From contig NZ_CADIKI010000001.1 in assembly GCF_902859935.1 (NCBI RefSeq), positions 372,001 to 436,000 on the forward strand: 64,000 nucleotides of DNA. Direction: 5' to 3'. Of this stretch, positions 42,381 to 51,253 are shown piece by piece (the stretch's first letter is position 1; every line of letters starts with the position of its first letter). A program made the translations under genes and the position numbers. This stretch comes from Paraburkholderia fynbosensis. GTDB taxonomy: Bacteria > Pseudomonadota > Gammaproteobacteria > Burkholderiales > Burkholderiaceae. The notes beneath the pieces are model-generated. The model searched no databases and was not told where the DNA came from. It was given only the letters and a program-made list of their open reading frames with translations.

Positions 42381-44180
42381 TTAGTCTTGGCTGCTCGAGT
42401 GGCCATGCGTGTGATCCGCATGGTGGTGATGCCCGTGATCAGCACCGTGACTATGGTCATGATCGTGATGATGGTGATGGCCGTGTGCGTGTGCATGATC
42501 GTGATGTTGATGCTTGCCTGCGGTTACGTGGTGATGATGACGATGTACGGTGCCATCCTCGTGCGTATGCCATTCGGACGTATCGGATTTACCGTGCAGG
42601 CTCGGGTCTTCGCTGAACACCAGCGATTTGACCGTGACAGGAACGGTGCGTGACGGCATACGGATGCGGCCCAGATCGACGTAATCGAGCCCTCGCAGCG
42701 AAACGCCATCGATCACGAAAAGGTCATTTCCGTCCAGTGTTTCGCGCAGCAAGTTGCCGAGCGAATTGGCGATGTCACCATCAGCAATGACGTATAGCGG
42801 CTTGCCGGCAGCGATGGTCAACGGATTTCCGTCAATCAGCCCGCGCGCGAGTGCAGCCAGACGCGAATATTCCGGCGGCCCCGCCCAGCGCACCACGATT
42901 GCCACGTCCTGCTCACCCTCTTTCAGGTCGTAGCGCTGAAAGCTCTTGCGCAGCGACTCAACGACCGCAGCCCGGTCGATCACTTCGGGCATGCGTTCTT
43001 CGATCGGCACGACCTGCATATTCTTGCGCGGCAGCAGATTGCGCGGATTCGAAATGAAAGTGGTGTTACCGCTCAACTGGATGCTGTATTCGGAAGCGCC
43101 GAGAACGGTCGCGCGAATGCACTCGATGGCAGGCAGCAGCGGCCAGGCCACTTGATTTGCGAGCAAGCGTCGACGCACCGCAGACCCGAAAAATTTCCCG
43201 AGGTCGAGGAAGTCGCGCGATTCGCGCTCATACACATATTCGCCCACACCGCCCGAGAAGATTAGACCATCCAGCTTGCCCAAATCAGCAATCGGATCGG
43301 TCAGGAACAGTGAATTCAGATCGTCCGCGGTGAAGCGCTCGCTCAGTACACGTACAAGCGTCTGTGCCATCCAGTCGGCAACCTGTTCGAGCTGCTCGCG
43401 CGTCGTCTGGCTGCCGATTTCCCAAGCGAATCCTGCTGCCCGTGCGTGTTCCTTGCCTGCCGGGTCGAGGCGCGTGATGCGCCCTCCCTGGTCAGTCACG
43501 ATTAAACGGCCACCCAGGTGAACTGCAGCCGTGCCGATCACGTTGCCGCAATCCACCAGACCCAGCTTGGTCGTGCCGCCGCCGATATCGACATTGAGCA
43601 CGCGCTTTTTATGCTCATGCGAATATTTTGCTGCGCCCGAACCATACACGGCCAGCATTGCTTCCATGTGATGCCCGGCAGTCGCGCAGACGAATTCGCC
43701 GCCCTGTTCCGCGAGCATATCTGCAATGCCTTCACTGTTCTCGCGACGTAGCGCTTCACCGGTCAGGATCACCGCACCCGTATCGATGTCGTCCGGACCG
43801 AGATTGGCTTCCTTGTAGGCCGCAGCAACGATGCGTTCGAGCCCTTGAGTATCCATCTGCGTTTCGCTCAGATACGGTGTGAGCGAAATCGGGCTCTGGT
43901 AGATCGGCTCGCGCCCCACGATGATGTAACGGCTTGAGAGCTCCTCAGCGATGCGCCGCATGTGGATGCGCGAGAAGACAAGCTGCGTACCCGACGAACC
44001 GATGTCGATGCCTACGCTGTTGAGAACGACGTTATCGAGCAGCCACACGGCTTCCTGATTCGTTTCGGACTCTGGAAAATCGTGGTCGTGATCATGATCA
44101 GCATCGTCACCGTGCTCATGGTCGGGATCGTAACCGTATAGGTGATCGTCAAGCGAATGAACGGTTGCATCGTTCGGCAT
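42381..44180 (-). CDS. EutA-like ASKHA-fold ATPase with His-rich ends, block 2
   Basis: A 599-aa homologue of EutA. Core motifs: 'VGIDIGSSGTQLVFSRI', 'LNVDIGGGTTKLGLVDCGNV', 'LIFSGGVGEYVYERE', and the EutA-type end 'VPVTVKSLVFSED'. Unlike EutA it carries an acidic/His N-terminal segment (residues 8-34, 'DPDHEHGDDADHDHDHD') and a 62-residue tail (538-599) with 29 His, like the metal stores of HypB, UreE or SlyD. ATPase and metal store on one chain fit an ATP-dependent metal-loading or repair factor. Neighbours are the NikR-like protein, the nickel permease and, divergently, the Fe-type ABC importer with three cupin genes. No ethanolamine ammonia-lyase is present. The paralogue at 14.3 kb lacks the His-rich parts, but its block has a His-rich GTPase. 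Confidence 0.87.
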   Translation of the reverse strand: MPNDATVHSLDDHLYGYDPDHEHGDDADHDHDHDFPESETNQEAVWLLDNVVLNSVGIDIGSSGTQLVFSRIHMRRIAEELSSRYIIVGREPIYQSPISLTPYLSETQMDTQGLERIVAAAYKEANLGPDDIDTGAVILTGEALRRENSEGIADMLAEQGGEFVCATAGHHMEAMLAVYGSGAAKYSHEHKKRVLNVDIGGGTTKLGLVDCGNVIGTAAVHLGGRLIVTDQGGRITRLDPAGKEHARAAGFAWEIGSQTTREQLEQVADWMAQTLVRVLSERFTADDLNSLFLTDPIADLGKLDGLIFSGGVGEYVYERESRDFLDLGKFFGSAVRRRLLANQVAWPLLPAIECIRATVLGASEYSIQLSGNTTFISNPRNLLPRKNMQVVPIEERMPEVIDRAAVVESLRKSFQRYDLKEGEQDVAIVVRWAGPPEYSRLAALARGLIDGNPLTIAAGKPLYVIADGDIANSLGNLLRETLDGNDLFVIDGVSLRGLDYVDLGRIRMPSRTVPVTVKSLVFSEDPSLHGKSDTSEWHTHEDGTVHRHHHHVTAGKHQHHDHAHAHGHHHHHDHDHSHGADHGHHHHADHTHGHSSSQD

Positions 44181-44242
44181 CAGGCGTCTCCGGTTTGTAT
44201 TGCGTATGTGCAGCGATCATACCGTAGCTCAAGCAACGATAG

Positions 44243-44279
44243 TAGTTCAAAAATGGAACGGTCATCCACATATAAGAAT
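44243..44279. promoter_or_regulatory. Paired GTTCY-N7-RGAAC-like sites, locus G
   Basis: TAGTTCAAAAATGGAAC (44243-44259) and CATCCACATATAAGAAT (44263-44279), 20 bp apart, 63 nt before the EutA-like gene on the minus strand. Both are degenerate on the left arm; this is the weakest of the nine but keeps the spacing. Confidence 0.6.
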
Positions 44280-44421
44280 CGCTCCCTTTGAAATACTGCC
44301 GTCTCTCTTTGGTTGCACAAGAATGAAAGCGACCGGAGCCAATAAAACTGTCCATCCTAGGGCTAACCCGCCCCCTCTATGCCTTGACAAAAATGAACCA
44401 GGCGCGCCCAATACGTCTGCT

Positions 44422-44458
44422 GACCTGCATATAGAAACGCCGTTCTGTATAAAGGAAC
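44422..44458. promoter_or_regulatory. Paired GTTCY-N7-RGAAC sites, locus H
   Basis: GTTCTGTATAAAGGAAC (44442-44458) and half-conserved GACCTGCATATAGAAAC (44422-44438), 20 bp apart, 32 nt before the ABC permease start that leads the cupin operon. Confidence 0.78.
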
Positions 44459-44490
44459 ACACGAAATGAAGTTACGTGAGGAGAGAGTTG

Positions 44491-46227
44491 GTGGAGCTTC
44501 AACTTGATGTCACCAATACGCCGCCCCGATTCTGGAAGCGGCACGATTCAAAATGGCTGGTGGTCGGCACCGCAATTCTCATCGTCGCGGTACTGGCGCT
44601 GATCCCGCTTTGCTTCCTGCTTTGGCAGAGTTTCATGACGCCGCAGGGTGCAGATACGCCTTCGGTATTTACCCTCGACAATTATCGGATTGCATTCGGT
44701 AGCGCCGACTCCTGGTCGGCTTTCGCCAATTCGGTGGAATTCGCCATTGGTGCCGCACTCGTTTCGTTCGTTATCGGTTCGGGTCTTGCCTGGATCAACG
44801 AGCGTACCAATACACCTTTACGCCAATTCTTTTCGGTCGTGACGGTCGTTCCGCTCATCAATCCGGCGATCCTCTTCACGATTGCCTGGATTCTGCTTGC
44901 CAGCCCCAAAATCGGCGTGCTGAACGTTTCGCTGATGCACTGGTTTGGTCTCTCGCATCCGCCGTTCAACATCTACAGCATGGGCGGAATGATCTGGATC
45001 GACGGATTGCAATATTCCCCCATGGCTTTCCTGCTGATGTCGGCAGCGTTTCGTGGCATGGACCCGTCGCTCGAAGAGTCCGCCATCATGAGCGGCGCAG
45101 GCGTGCTCAGGACGACGTTCAGCATCACATTTCGCCTTGCAGTGCCTGCAATCGTCTCGACGGTGCTGATCCTCTTCGTGCGGGCCGTCGAATCGTTCGA
45201 GGTGCCTGCGCTGATCGGCCTGCCGGTAAAAATTCAGGTGCTCACGTCATCGATTTACGAAGCATTGCAGCAATATCCGACGCCGACTGGACTGGCCGCT
45301 TCGTATTCAACCATCCTGCTGCTCATCACTTCGGTCGGTATCTTTATCCAGAGCCGCTTGCTTGCCAAAGGCGGCAGATTCACGACGGTCACCGGCAAAG
45401 CGTTTCGTGCACGCGCAATCGACCTCGGACCATGGCGCTATCTCACTGCGGCAATCTTTGTGCTGTATGCGCTTGTGATTGTGGTGCTGCCTCTGCTTGT
45501 ACTGCTGTGGTCATCTTTCCAGAAGTTTTATGCGCCGCCGTCCATGGAAGCTTTGCGTCATCTGACGCTTGATTCGTACCGCTACATCTTCCGCTATCCG
45601 GAGCTCAAGGAAGCCGTCGGTAACAGTTTGCTTCTCGGGTTTTCGTGCGCAACGGGTGTGATGCTGCTTTCCGCAATCGTGTGCTGGATCGTGATCAAAA
45701 CGAAGATTCGGGGCCGTTGGCTGCTTGATAACCTTGCGTCGCTTCCGATGGTGTTTCCGGGTCTGGTGCTGGGTCTGGCATTCATGATCTTCTTCCTGAA
45801 TGTGAACATCGGAATCTACGGCACGTTGTGGATTCTCCTGATCGCATACGTCACACGATTCATGCCCTACGGGATGCGTTATACACAAACCTCGATGGTT
45901 CAGCTGTCAAAGGAACTGGAAGAATCGGCGGAAATGTGTGGTTCTGGCTGGGGCACGACGTTCTTTCGTATCGTTTTGCCGCTGATCAAGCCGGGTTTGA
46001 TGGGCGGCTGGATTTACGTGTTCATCGTATCGATCCGTGAACTGTCCGCTTCGATCCTGCTGTACAGCCCCGGTAGCGAAACGATTTCCGTCGTGGTGTG
46101 GGAACTATGGCAAAACGGGCAATACGTCGAACTGTCGGCATTGAGCGTCATGTTCGTGATTGGTCTGCTCGCGCTCGTATCGTTCGCGCAGTGGGTGGGC
46201 AGCAAATTCGGCGTGAAAGCGGTCTGA
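44491..46227 (+). CDS. ABC transporter permease, fused Fe3+ type (FbpB-like)
   Basis: A 578-aa inner-membrane protein made of two binding-protein-dependent permease halves, about twelve helices, each with an EAA loop ('MDPSLEESAIMSGAGVLRTT' and 'QLSKELEESAEMCGSGWGTT'). Such fused permeases serve importers of Fe3+ but also of organic anions and phosphonates. The ATPase gene follows at 31 nt, then three cupin genes and a solute-binding protein gene. The start GTG 44491 lies 7 nt behind GAGGAG; GTG 44476 is the alternative. The transported compound is open: iron for the oxygenases or the pathway substrate. Confidence 0.85.
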   Translation: MELQLDVTNTPPRFWKRHDSKWLVVGTAILIVAVLALIPLCFLLWQSFMTPQGADTPSVFTLDNYRIAFGSADSWSAFANSVEFAIGAALVSFVIGSGLAWINERTNTPLRQFFSVVTVVPLINPAILFTIAWILLASPKIGVLNVSLMHWFGLSHPPFNIYSMGGMIWIDGLQYSPMAFLLMSAAFRGMDPSLEESAIMSGAGVLRTTFSITFRLAVPAIVSTVLILFVRAVESFEVPALIGLPVKIQVLTSSIYEALQQYPTPTGLAASYSTILLLITSVGIFIQSRLLAKGGRFTTVTGKAFRARAIDLGPWRYLTAAIFVLYALVIVVLPLLVLLWSSFQKFYAPPSMEALRHLTLDSYRYIFRYPELKEAVGNSLLLGFSCATGVMLLSAIVCWIVIKTKIRGRWLLDNLASLPMVFPGLVLGLAFMIFFLNVNIGIYGTLWILLIAYVTRFMPYGMRYTQTSMVQLSKELEESAEMCGSGWGTTFFRIVLPLIKPGLMGGWIYVFIVSIRELSASILLYSPGSETISVVVWELWQNGQYVELSALSVMFVIGLLALVSFAQWVGSKFGVKAV

Positions 46228-46258
46228 ATTCGCCATTCCAGAAATTATTGAGACGACA

Positions 46259-47359
46259 ATGCTGAATATTCAGAATCTGAACACCGTGTATCTCGACAGT
46301 CAGGGCGTGAAAGTCGCGGGCATTGAAAATGTGAGTTTCGAGGTTCCTGAAGGCAAACTATTCACGCTGCTCGGCCCGAGCGGTTGCGGTAAATCCACTA
46401 CCCTGCGCTCGATCGCGGGTCTTGAAAAACCCGACGGCGGCAAAATCACGGCGAATGGCGTGACCGTCTTCGATGCTGATCGCAAGACCTTCGTGCCGCC
46501 GAACAAACGTCAGTTTGGCATGGTATTTCAGTCGTACGCCATCTGGCCGCACATGACCGTGTTCAAGAATTGCAGCTTTCCGCTTGAAGTCGGCACGAAG
46601 AAATTCACGAAGCAGCAGATTGCCGACAAGGTAATGCGCGCGCTCACCGCAGTCGGCCTCGATCATGCAGCAGACCGTGATGCAACCAAGATGTCCGGCG
46701 GTCAACAGCAGCGCCTGGCACTCGCCCGCGCGATCGTGATGGAGCCGAAACTGCTATTGCTCGATGAGCCGCTGTCGAATCTCGACGCAAAGCTGCGCGA
46801 CAAGATGCGTTTCGAACTCAAGCGTCTGCAACGTGAGCTGAAAGTCACGACGATCTACGTGACGCACGACCAGGAAGAAGCGCTCGCGATGTCGCACGAA
46901 ATCGCCATCATGAAGGACGGCCACATCGTCCAGAAGGCGCGCCCTCGCGACATCTACGAACAGCCGGCCAACCGGTTTGTGGCGGATTTCATCGGCACGA
47001 CGAGCTTTGTCGATGGCACTGTCCGAAACACGGATGGTCAGAAGTTGACCATTGATTCGGCCATCGGTCCGATCACGGTGGACCACAGTGAGGGCATGAA
47101 CGTTGGTGCAAAAGCGGTAGTGTCGTTGCGCCCGGAGAACCTGGAAATCTTCGATAGCAAACCGACGATCGAGCACAACAATGTGTTCGAGGGTACCGTC
47201 TATTCCAAAGTATTCCTTGGCGAAACGCTTGATTTGCAGGTCAAAGTCGGTGAACAGATTTTGCTCGCCCGTGCGCATCCGTCGCATCGCGAGCCGGTTG
47301 GCGCGAAGATTTGGGTCACGATTGATCCAGCCCGCTGTATCGCGTTGAACCCTCAGTAA
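46259..47359 (+). CDS. ABC transporter ATPase with TOBE domain
   Basis: A 366-aa ATP-binding subunit of the FbpC/PotA group: Walker A 'LLGPSGCGKSTTLRSIAGLE', signature 'KMSGGQQQRLALARAIVMEP', Walker B 'KLLLLDEPLSNLDAKLRDKM', His switch 'TIYVTHDQEEALAMS'. The C-terminal regulatory TOBE region runs from about residue 290 ('VVSLRPENLEIFDSKP'). It energises the fused permease encoded just upstream; the partner binding protein is probably the one at 49.9 kb in the same unit. Confidence 0.9.
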   Translation: MLNIQNLNTVYLDSQGVKVAGIENVSFEVPEGKLFTLLGPSGCGKSTTLRSIAGLEKPDGGKITANGVTVFDADRKTFVPPNKRQFGMVFQSYAIWPHMTVFKNCSFPLEVGTKKFTKQQIADKVMRALTAVGLDHAADRDATKMSGGQQQRLALARAIVMEPKLLLLDEPLSNLDAKLRDKMRFELKRLQRELKVTTIYVTHDQEEALAMSHEIAIMKDGHIVQKARPRDIYEQPANRFVADFIGTTSFVDGTVRNTDGQKLTIDSAIGPITVDHSEGMNVGAKAVVSLRPENLEIFDSKPTIEHNNVFEGTVYSKVFLGETLDLQVKVGEQILLARAHPSHREPVGAKIWVTIDPARCIALNPQ

Positions 47360-47385
47360 ATTCGCTGTATCAACAAGGAGGCACT

Positions 47386-48006
47386 ATGGCTGAAACAAAC
47401 ATCGACACGAACGCGATGTATGAGGAAGATCAGCGCGCTGAAGAGTCGCATCACAGCGCCGCCGGTAATGTGAAGAACCGTGTATTCGTGCGTGGCATCG
47501 AAGGCGCGTACAACCTGAATACAGAACTGGAGCGTCTGCGTTCCGTTCCGCGCGTACGTAAAGGTAAAGAAGTCAAGTTCAGCAAGGGACCCCAGACCTT
47601 CAGCCGCCACTATGTGCAGCCGAAGAACGGAATCACGCAGACGTTCCACATCCATCTCGAAGAATATGCGCCGGGCGGTCATTCGCAGAAGCATGGCCAT
47701 GTGAACGAAGCGGCGTTCTACATCCTCGACGGCATCGGTTACGAAGTGCACGACGGCATCCGCTACGACTGGGAAGCCGGCGACATCGCGATTGTGCACA
47801 ACAATTGCGTGCACCAGCACTTCAACCGCAGCCTGGACAAGCCTGCACGTGCGCTCGTCATCAAGACGAAGCCGATGTTCATGTTCATGAACATGCTGTT
47901 CCAAAAGACCGTCGAGCCTCGGCCTGACGAGCCGTCGCCGACCGGTGCTGGGTTCGTCGCACGTATGGAAGAAACTGATTTCAATCATCCGGAAGGAGGC
48001 TACTAA
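47386..48006 (+). CDS. Single-domain cupin protein A
   Basis: A 206-aa soluble cupin. A 70-residue N-terminal part precedes the barrel. Likely ligands are His103 and His105 in 'HSQKHGHVNEAAFYILDGIG' and His143/His145 in 'VHNNCVHQHFN'; Glu108 could be a further ligand. The HQHF(N/S) motif is shared with the other three cupin proteins of the island. Its stop is 2 nt before the next cupin gene, whose ribosome site (GGAAGGAGGC) lies inside this gene's end, so the pair is coupled and may form a hetero-oligomer. Reaction unknown; a dioxygenase or isomerase role is possible. Confidence 0.78.
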   Translation: MAETNIDTNAMYEEDQRAEESHHSAAGNVKNRVFVRGIEGAYNLNTELERLRSVPRVRKGKEVKFSKGPQTFSRHYVQPKNGITQTFHIHLEEYAPGGHSQKHGHVNEAAFYILDGIGYEVHDGIRYDWEAGDIAIVHNNCVHQHFNRSLDKPARALVIKTKPMFMFMNMLFQKTVEPRPDEPSPTGAGFVARMEETDFNHPEGGY

Positions 48007-48008
48007 TC

Positions 48009-48617
48009 ATGGCATGGACCGAATCCGGAAACTGGCTTGCAGGCGAAGAAAATCGCGCGCTTTACAAGGACCTGCTGGAAAACGCTGAACAGGCCTCGGA
48101 GCGTAACGCCAAGCGCGCAAAGATCGTGCGACCCGAGAACATGCCGTGGGAAATGTCTCGTCAAGGCCTGCTCAAGCACCTGCTGAACGAAGGCATGAAC
48201 ACGCGCATGGAGACGGTCGACGCCTACATGCAGATCATTCCGCCGGGCAGCAAGTCGGGTAAGCACCGGCACCTGGCAGAAGAGTGCCTGTACGTGCTCG
48301 AAGGTCGCGGCTATGACCTGCACCAGGACTACGATGTCGAAATCGTCGATCAGTACGCGTGGAAGCCGGTCGGGGAAGTCAAGCGCTTCGACTGGGAGGC
48401 TGGCGACGTGATCTACATTCCGCCCGGTACCGCACACCAGCACTTCAACGCAGATCCGGATCGCCCCGTGCGCCTGATTTCTGCGATCAACCGCATTTTC
48501 TGGAAGAGCGGCCTCAACGATCTGCAGCAACTCGAAGACGCGCCGGAATACGATCCGACCTTGACGCTCACGGCCGAGAAGATTCGCGAGTACCTGAAGA
48601 ACGCGGCAACCGTCTGA
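48009..48617 (+). CDS. Single-domain cupin protein B
   Basis: A 202-aa soluble cupin with the most canonical metal site of the four: His86, His88 and Glu92 in 'GKHRHLAEECLYVLEGRG' (HxHx3E then x6G), and His143/His145 in 'IPPGTAHQHFN'. An insertion with Trp-rich character ('VEIVDQYAWKPVGEVKRFDW') lies between the two motifs. Translationally coupled to cupin A. It may be the catalytic subunit for O2-dependent cleavage. No family with known function was recognised. Confidence 0.78.
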   Translation: MAWTESGNWLAGEENRALYKDLLENAEQASERNAKRAKIVRPENMPWEMSRQGLLKHLLNEGMNTRMETVDAYMQIIPPGSKSGKHRHLAEECLYVLEGRGYDLHQDYDVEIVDQYAWKPVGEVKRFDWEAGDVIYIPPGTAHQHFNADPDRPVRLISAINRIFWKSGLNDLQQLEDAPEYDPTLTLTAEKIREYLKNAATV

Positions 48618-48695
48618 GGAATGCCTGAATCAGTTAGCTCGCAGGTCAGCGGGCTATCTTTGGGTGTACGAAACAAGCATTGAATGGAGAAGTAA

Positions 48696-49844
48696 ATGAG
48701 CAAGAACGCAGTTGTTTCCGAGGACATGGCGAAGAAATTCGCTACCGAGAAGGAAACGGCGTATACGCGCTGGATCGCCCAGCAAGGGCTGGACATCATC
48801 GACGGTCACTACATCCAGGACCTGCGTACGGTCGATCTGAAGGATTGGGCGCGTCGTGGCGGCAAGGGCGTCTACATCAATCACGAAGCGTCGCGCACGT
48901 CGAACGACTGCTACGTCTGTGAAATCCCGCCGGGCAAATCGCTCGCACCGCAGCGGCAGTTGTTCGAAGAAATGATCTATGTCCTGAGCGGCCGGGGATC
49001 GACGACTGTTAGCAACGAAGCAGGCGCGGAAGTCACATTCGAGTGGCAAGCCGGTGCCCTCTTCGCCATCCCGCTGAACTGCTGGCACACGCACTACAAC
49101 ACGTCTGGCAAGGACGCCGCACGTTTCGTCGCGGTCACGAACGGCCCTCCTACGATCAACGCGCTCGAAGACATCGATTTCATTTTCGGCACCGCGTACG
49201 ATTTCAAGAACCGTTTCAACGGCGAGCCCGACTATTTCGCTAACGGCGGCGAACAGAAGGGTCTGCTGATGGACACGAATTTCGTCGCTGACGCGGTAAA
49301 CCTGCCGCTGGTCAGCGCCGCTGAACGTGGTGCCGGCGGCGGTCATATCCGCTTCAACATGGCGCGCGGTTCGCAGAACAGCCACATTTCACAGTTCCCT
49401 ACCTCGACGTACAAGAAAGCGCACTCGCACGGTCCTGGCGCGCACGTCATCATCATGAGCGGTTCGGGCTACTCGATGATGTGGCGTGAAGGCGAAGAAC
49501 CGAAGCGTTACGACTGGCAAGCCGGTTCGCTGATCACGCCGGCCAACGGCGAGTTTCACCAGCACTTCAACACGAACCCAAATCCGTCACGTTACCTCGC
49601 CCTCAAACACGAAGTCGTATCGCAGCGCAATTCGCAAGGCGTGCCAAAGGCGTGGATTTCGCGTCGCATTGGCGGCTGCCAGATCGACTACGCGGACGAA
49701 AGTCCGGTCATCCGTTCGACGTTCTCGTCGGAACTGGAAAAGATCGGGCTCGCCATGCAGATGGATGGCGCGTACGCGAAGGAGCTGGAAACGCTGCCGG
49801 GGCTCGCCAACCCGATTGGTGAATCTCTGCCGTTGAACGGTTAA
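48696..49844 (+). CDS. Bicupin protein, putative metal-dependent oxygenase (block 2)
   Basis: A 382-aa two-cupin protein homologous to the block 1 bicupin over its length ('LFEEMIYVLSGRG', 'FEWQAGALFAIPLNCW'). In the N-domain the first-motif His residues are Gln, although His131/His133 remain. In the C-domain His243, His245, His250 ('KKAHSHGPGAHVIIMSGSGY') and His288/His290 ('GEFHQHFN') offer a full site. So both bicupins appear to bind metal only in the C-terminal barrel. It is last of three cupin genes in the ABC-cupin unit. Predicted cytosolic. The actual reaction is unknown. Confidence 0.8.
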   Translation: MSKNAVVSEDMAKKFATEKETAYTRWIAQQGLDIIDGHYIQDLRTVDLKDWARRGGKGVYINHEASRTSNDCYVCEIPPGKSLAPQRQLFEEMIYVLSGRGSTTVSNEAGAEVTFEWQAGALFAIPLNCWHTHYNTSGKDAARFVAVTNGPPTINALEDIDFIFGTAYDFKNRFNGEPDYFANGGEQKGLLMDTNFVADAVNLPLVSAAERGAGGGHIRFNMARGSQNSHISQFPTSTYKKAHSHGPGAHVIIMSGSGYSMMWREGEEPKRYDWQAGSLITPANGEFHQHFNTNPNPSRYLALKHEVVSQRNSQGVPKAWISRRIGGCQIDYADESPVIRSTFSSELEKIGLAMQMDGAYAKELETLPGLANPIGESLPLNG

Positions 49845-49912
49845 ATCCGCACGGCTGAAAGGCTGGGTATGTCATTTGACGTGCCCGGCTATAACAAACA
49901 CTTCGGAGAGAG

Positions 49913-50977
49913 GTGATGAACAAGATTTTCCGCCTTGCAGCAACCGCCGGACTGCTCAGTGCGACGCTGACGTTCATGGGTTCTAGTCCAGCTTTCGCGG
50001 CTGGTTATGTCTCGAGCGAGCCTGTCGCACAATACAGCGGCGCAGATCGCATGCAAAAACTGATCGCGGGGGCCAAGGAGGAAGGCAAACTGACGGTGTA
50101 CTCGTCCCTGCCGCCTGATGATTTCGATCCGGTCATCAGGGCGTTCGAGCAGAAATACGGCGTACACGTGACTGTTTGGCGCGCAAGCGCTTCCGGCATT
50201 CTGCAACGCGCCATTTCGGAAGGGCGTGCCGGCCGCCACGAAGCCGACGTGTTCGAAACCAACGGCCCGCAGCTTGAAGCGATGTATCGCGAGAAGCTGT
50301 TGCAGCCGGTCAGCTCGCCGGTTCTGAAATCGCTGATTCCCGCCGCAATTCAGGACAACAACGCGTGGACCGCGACGCGCCTGAACGTGTTCACCGTCGC
50401 GTACAACACGAATCTGATCAAAAAGGCCGATCTTCCTAAGACCTACAAGGAGCTGCTCGATCCGAAGTGGAAAGGCAAGCTCGGCGTAGAAGGCCAGGAC
50501 TCGCTGCCATGGTTCGCCGAAACGGTGCACAATCTCGGCGGTCAACCGGGTATCGACCTGTTCAAGCAGATCGTTGCCAAAAACGGCGTGTCGGTGCGTC
50601 GCGGCCATACGCTCATAGCGAATCTTGTCGCCTCGGGCGACGTGCCGATGGCTTTCGGCATCTACAACTACAAGGTCCAGTCCATGAAGGAAGCCGGTGC
50701 ACCTATCGACTGGTTTTCGATCGGACCGGCTATCACCCAGCCGAACGGCGTTGGCGTCGCGCACATGCTCAGGCATCCGAATGCAGCGATCCTGTTCTAT
50801 GACTTCCTCCTCACCGATGGTCAGGTCATGTACGCGGCACACGATATGGCTGTGACGAACACGACGGTCAAGCGCAAGCTGCCGGACGTGGCGATGCAAA
50901 TCATTTCGAACAAGGACATCATCGACAACCAGGCGAAAAGCCAGGCGTTGTTCGATACCGTGTTCAACGGCACGTAA
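49913..50977 (+). CDS. ABC solute-binding protein, family 1 (AfuA/FbpA-like)
   Basis: A 354-aa periplasmic protein with a signal peptide ending 'FMGSSPAFA'. Binding-fold blocks are 'LTVYSSLPPDDFDPVIRAFE', 'QRAISEGRAGRHEADVFETN', 'VAYNTNLIKKADLPKTYKEL' and 'LLDPKWKGKLGVEGQD'. It is the likely partner of the permease/ATPase at 44.5-47.4 kb. The tyrosines that hold Fe3+ in FbpA are not evident near the end, so an organic anion is at least as likely as iron. A paralogue lies at 55.8 kb. Confidence 0.85.
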   Translation: MMNKIFRLAATAGLLSATLTFMGSSPAFAAGYVSSEPVAQYSGADRMQKLIAGAKEEGKLTVYSSLPPDDFDPVIRAFEQKYGVHVTVWRASASGILQRAISEGRAGRHEADVFETNGPQLEAMYREKLLQPVSSPVLKSLIPAAIQDNNAWTATRLNVFTVAYNTNLIKKADLPKTYKELLDPKWKGKLGVEGQDSLPWFAETVHNLGGQPGIDLFKQIVAKNGVSVRRGHTLIANLVASGDVPMAFGIYNYKVQSMKEAGAPIDWFSIGPAITQPNGVGVAHMLRHPNAAILFYDFLLTDGQVMYAAHDMAVTNTTVKRKLPDVAMQIISNKDIIDNQAKSQALFDTVFNGT

Positions 50978-50999
50978 TAAAGAATGCCGGGCGGGAAGT

Positions 51000-51053
51000 G
51001 TCGCCGCCTGTCTGATCCTCGCCTCAAAATACCGCAGTTCTTTTGAGGCGACA
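51000..51053 (+). other. Stem-loop after solute-binding protein gene
   Basis: CGCCTCAAAA (51020-51029) and its complement (51041-51050), extended outward by GTGTCGCC/GGCGACAC. Strong two-part hairpin without T-run; it may stabilise the mRNA end or separate expression from the porin gene. Confidence 0.5.
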
Positions 51054-51253
51054 CGTTAGCGCTTTGGAGTCCAGACCGGCATCCGGTCAACGCCTCGTTA
51101 CATATCGAATGCAGTGCCGTAGTCATTCCGGTGCCGGTACAAATAGCATTTCTTTATTAGTTGTGCGATTTGTTCGACAGACTGCGGCGTGTTTGCATGC
51201 AAGGAACAGCCGGATATAGATCGGTTGTCATTTAAAGTCAGGATTGGAGACAC

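Noticed and set aside
14327..44180. Ethanolamine utilisation system based on EutA-like genes
   Set aside because: No eutB, eutC, eutD/E or shell protein genes are in the window. The EutA-like genes are beside cupins, so an ethanolamine pathway call is not supported.
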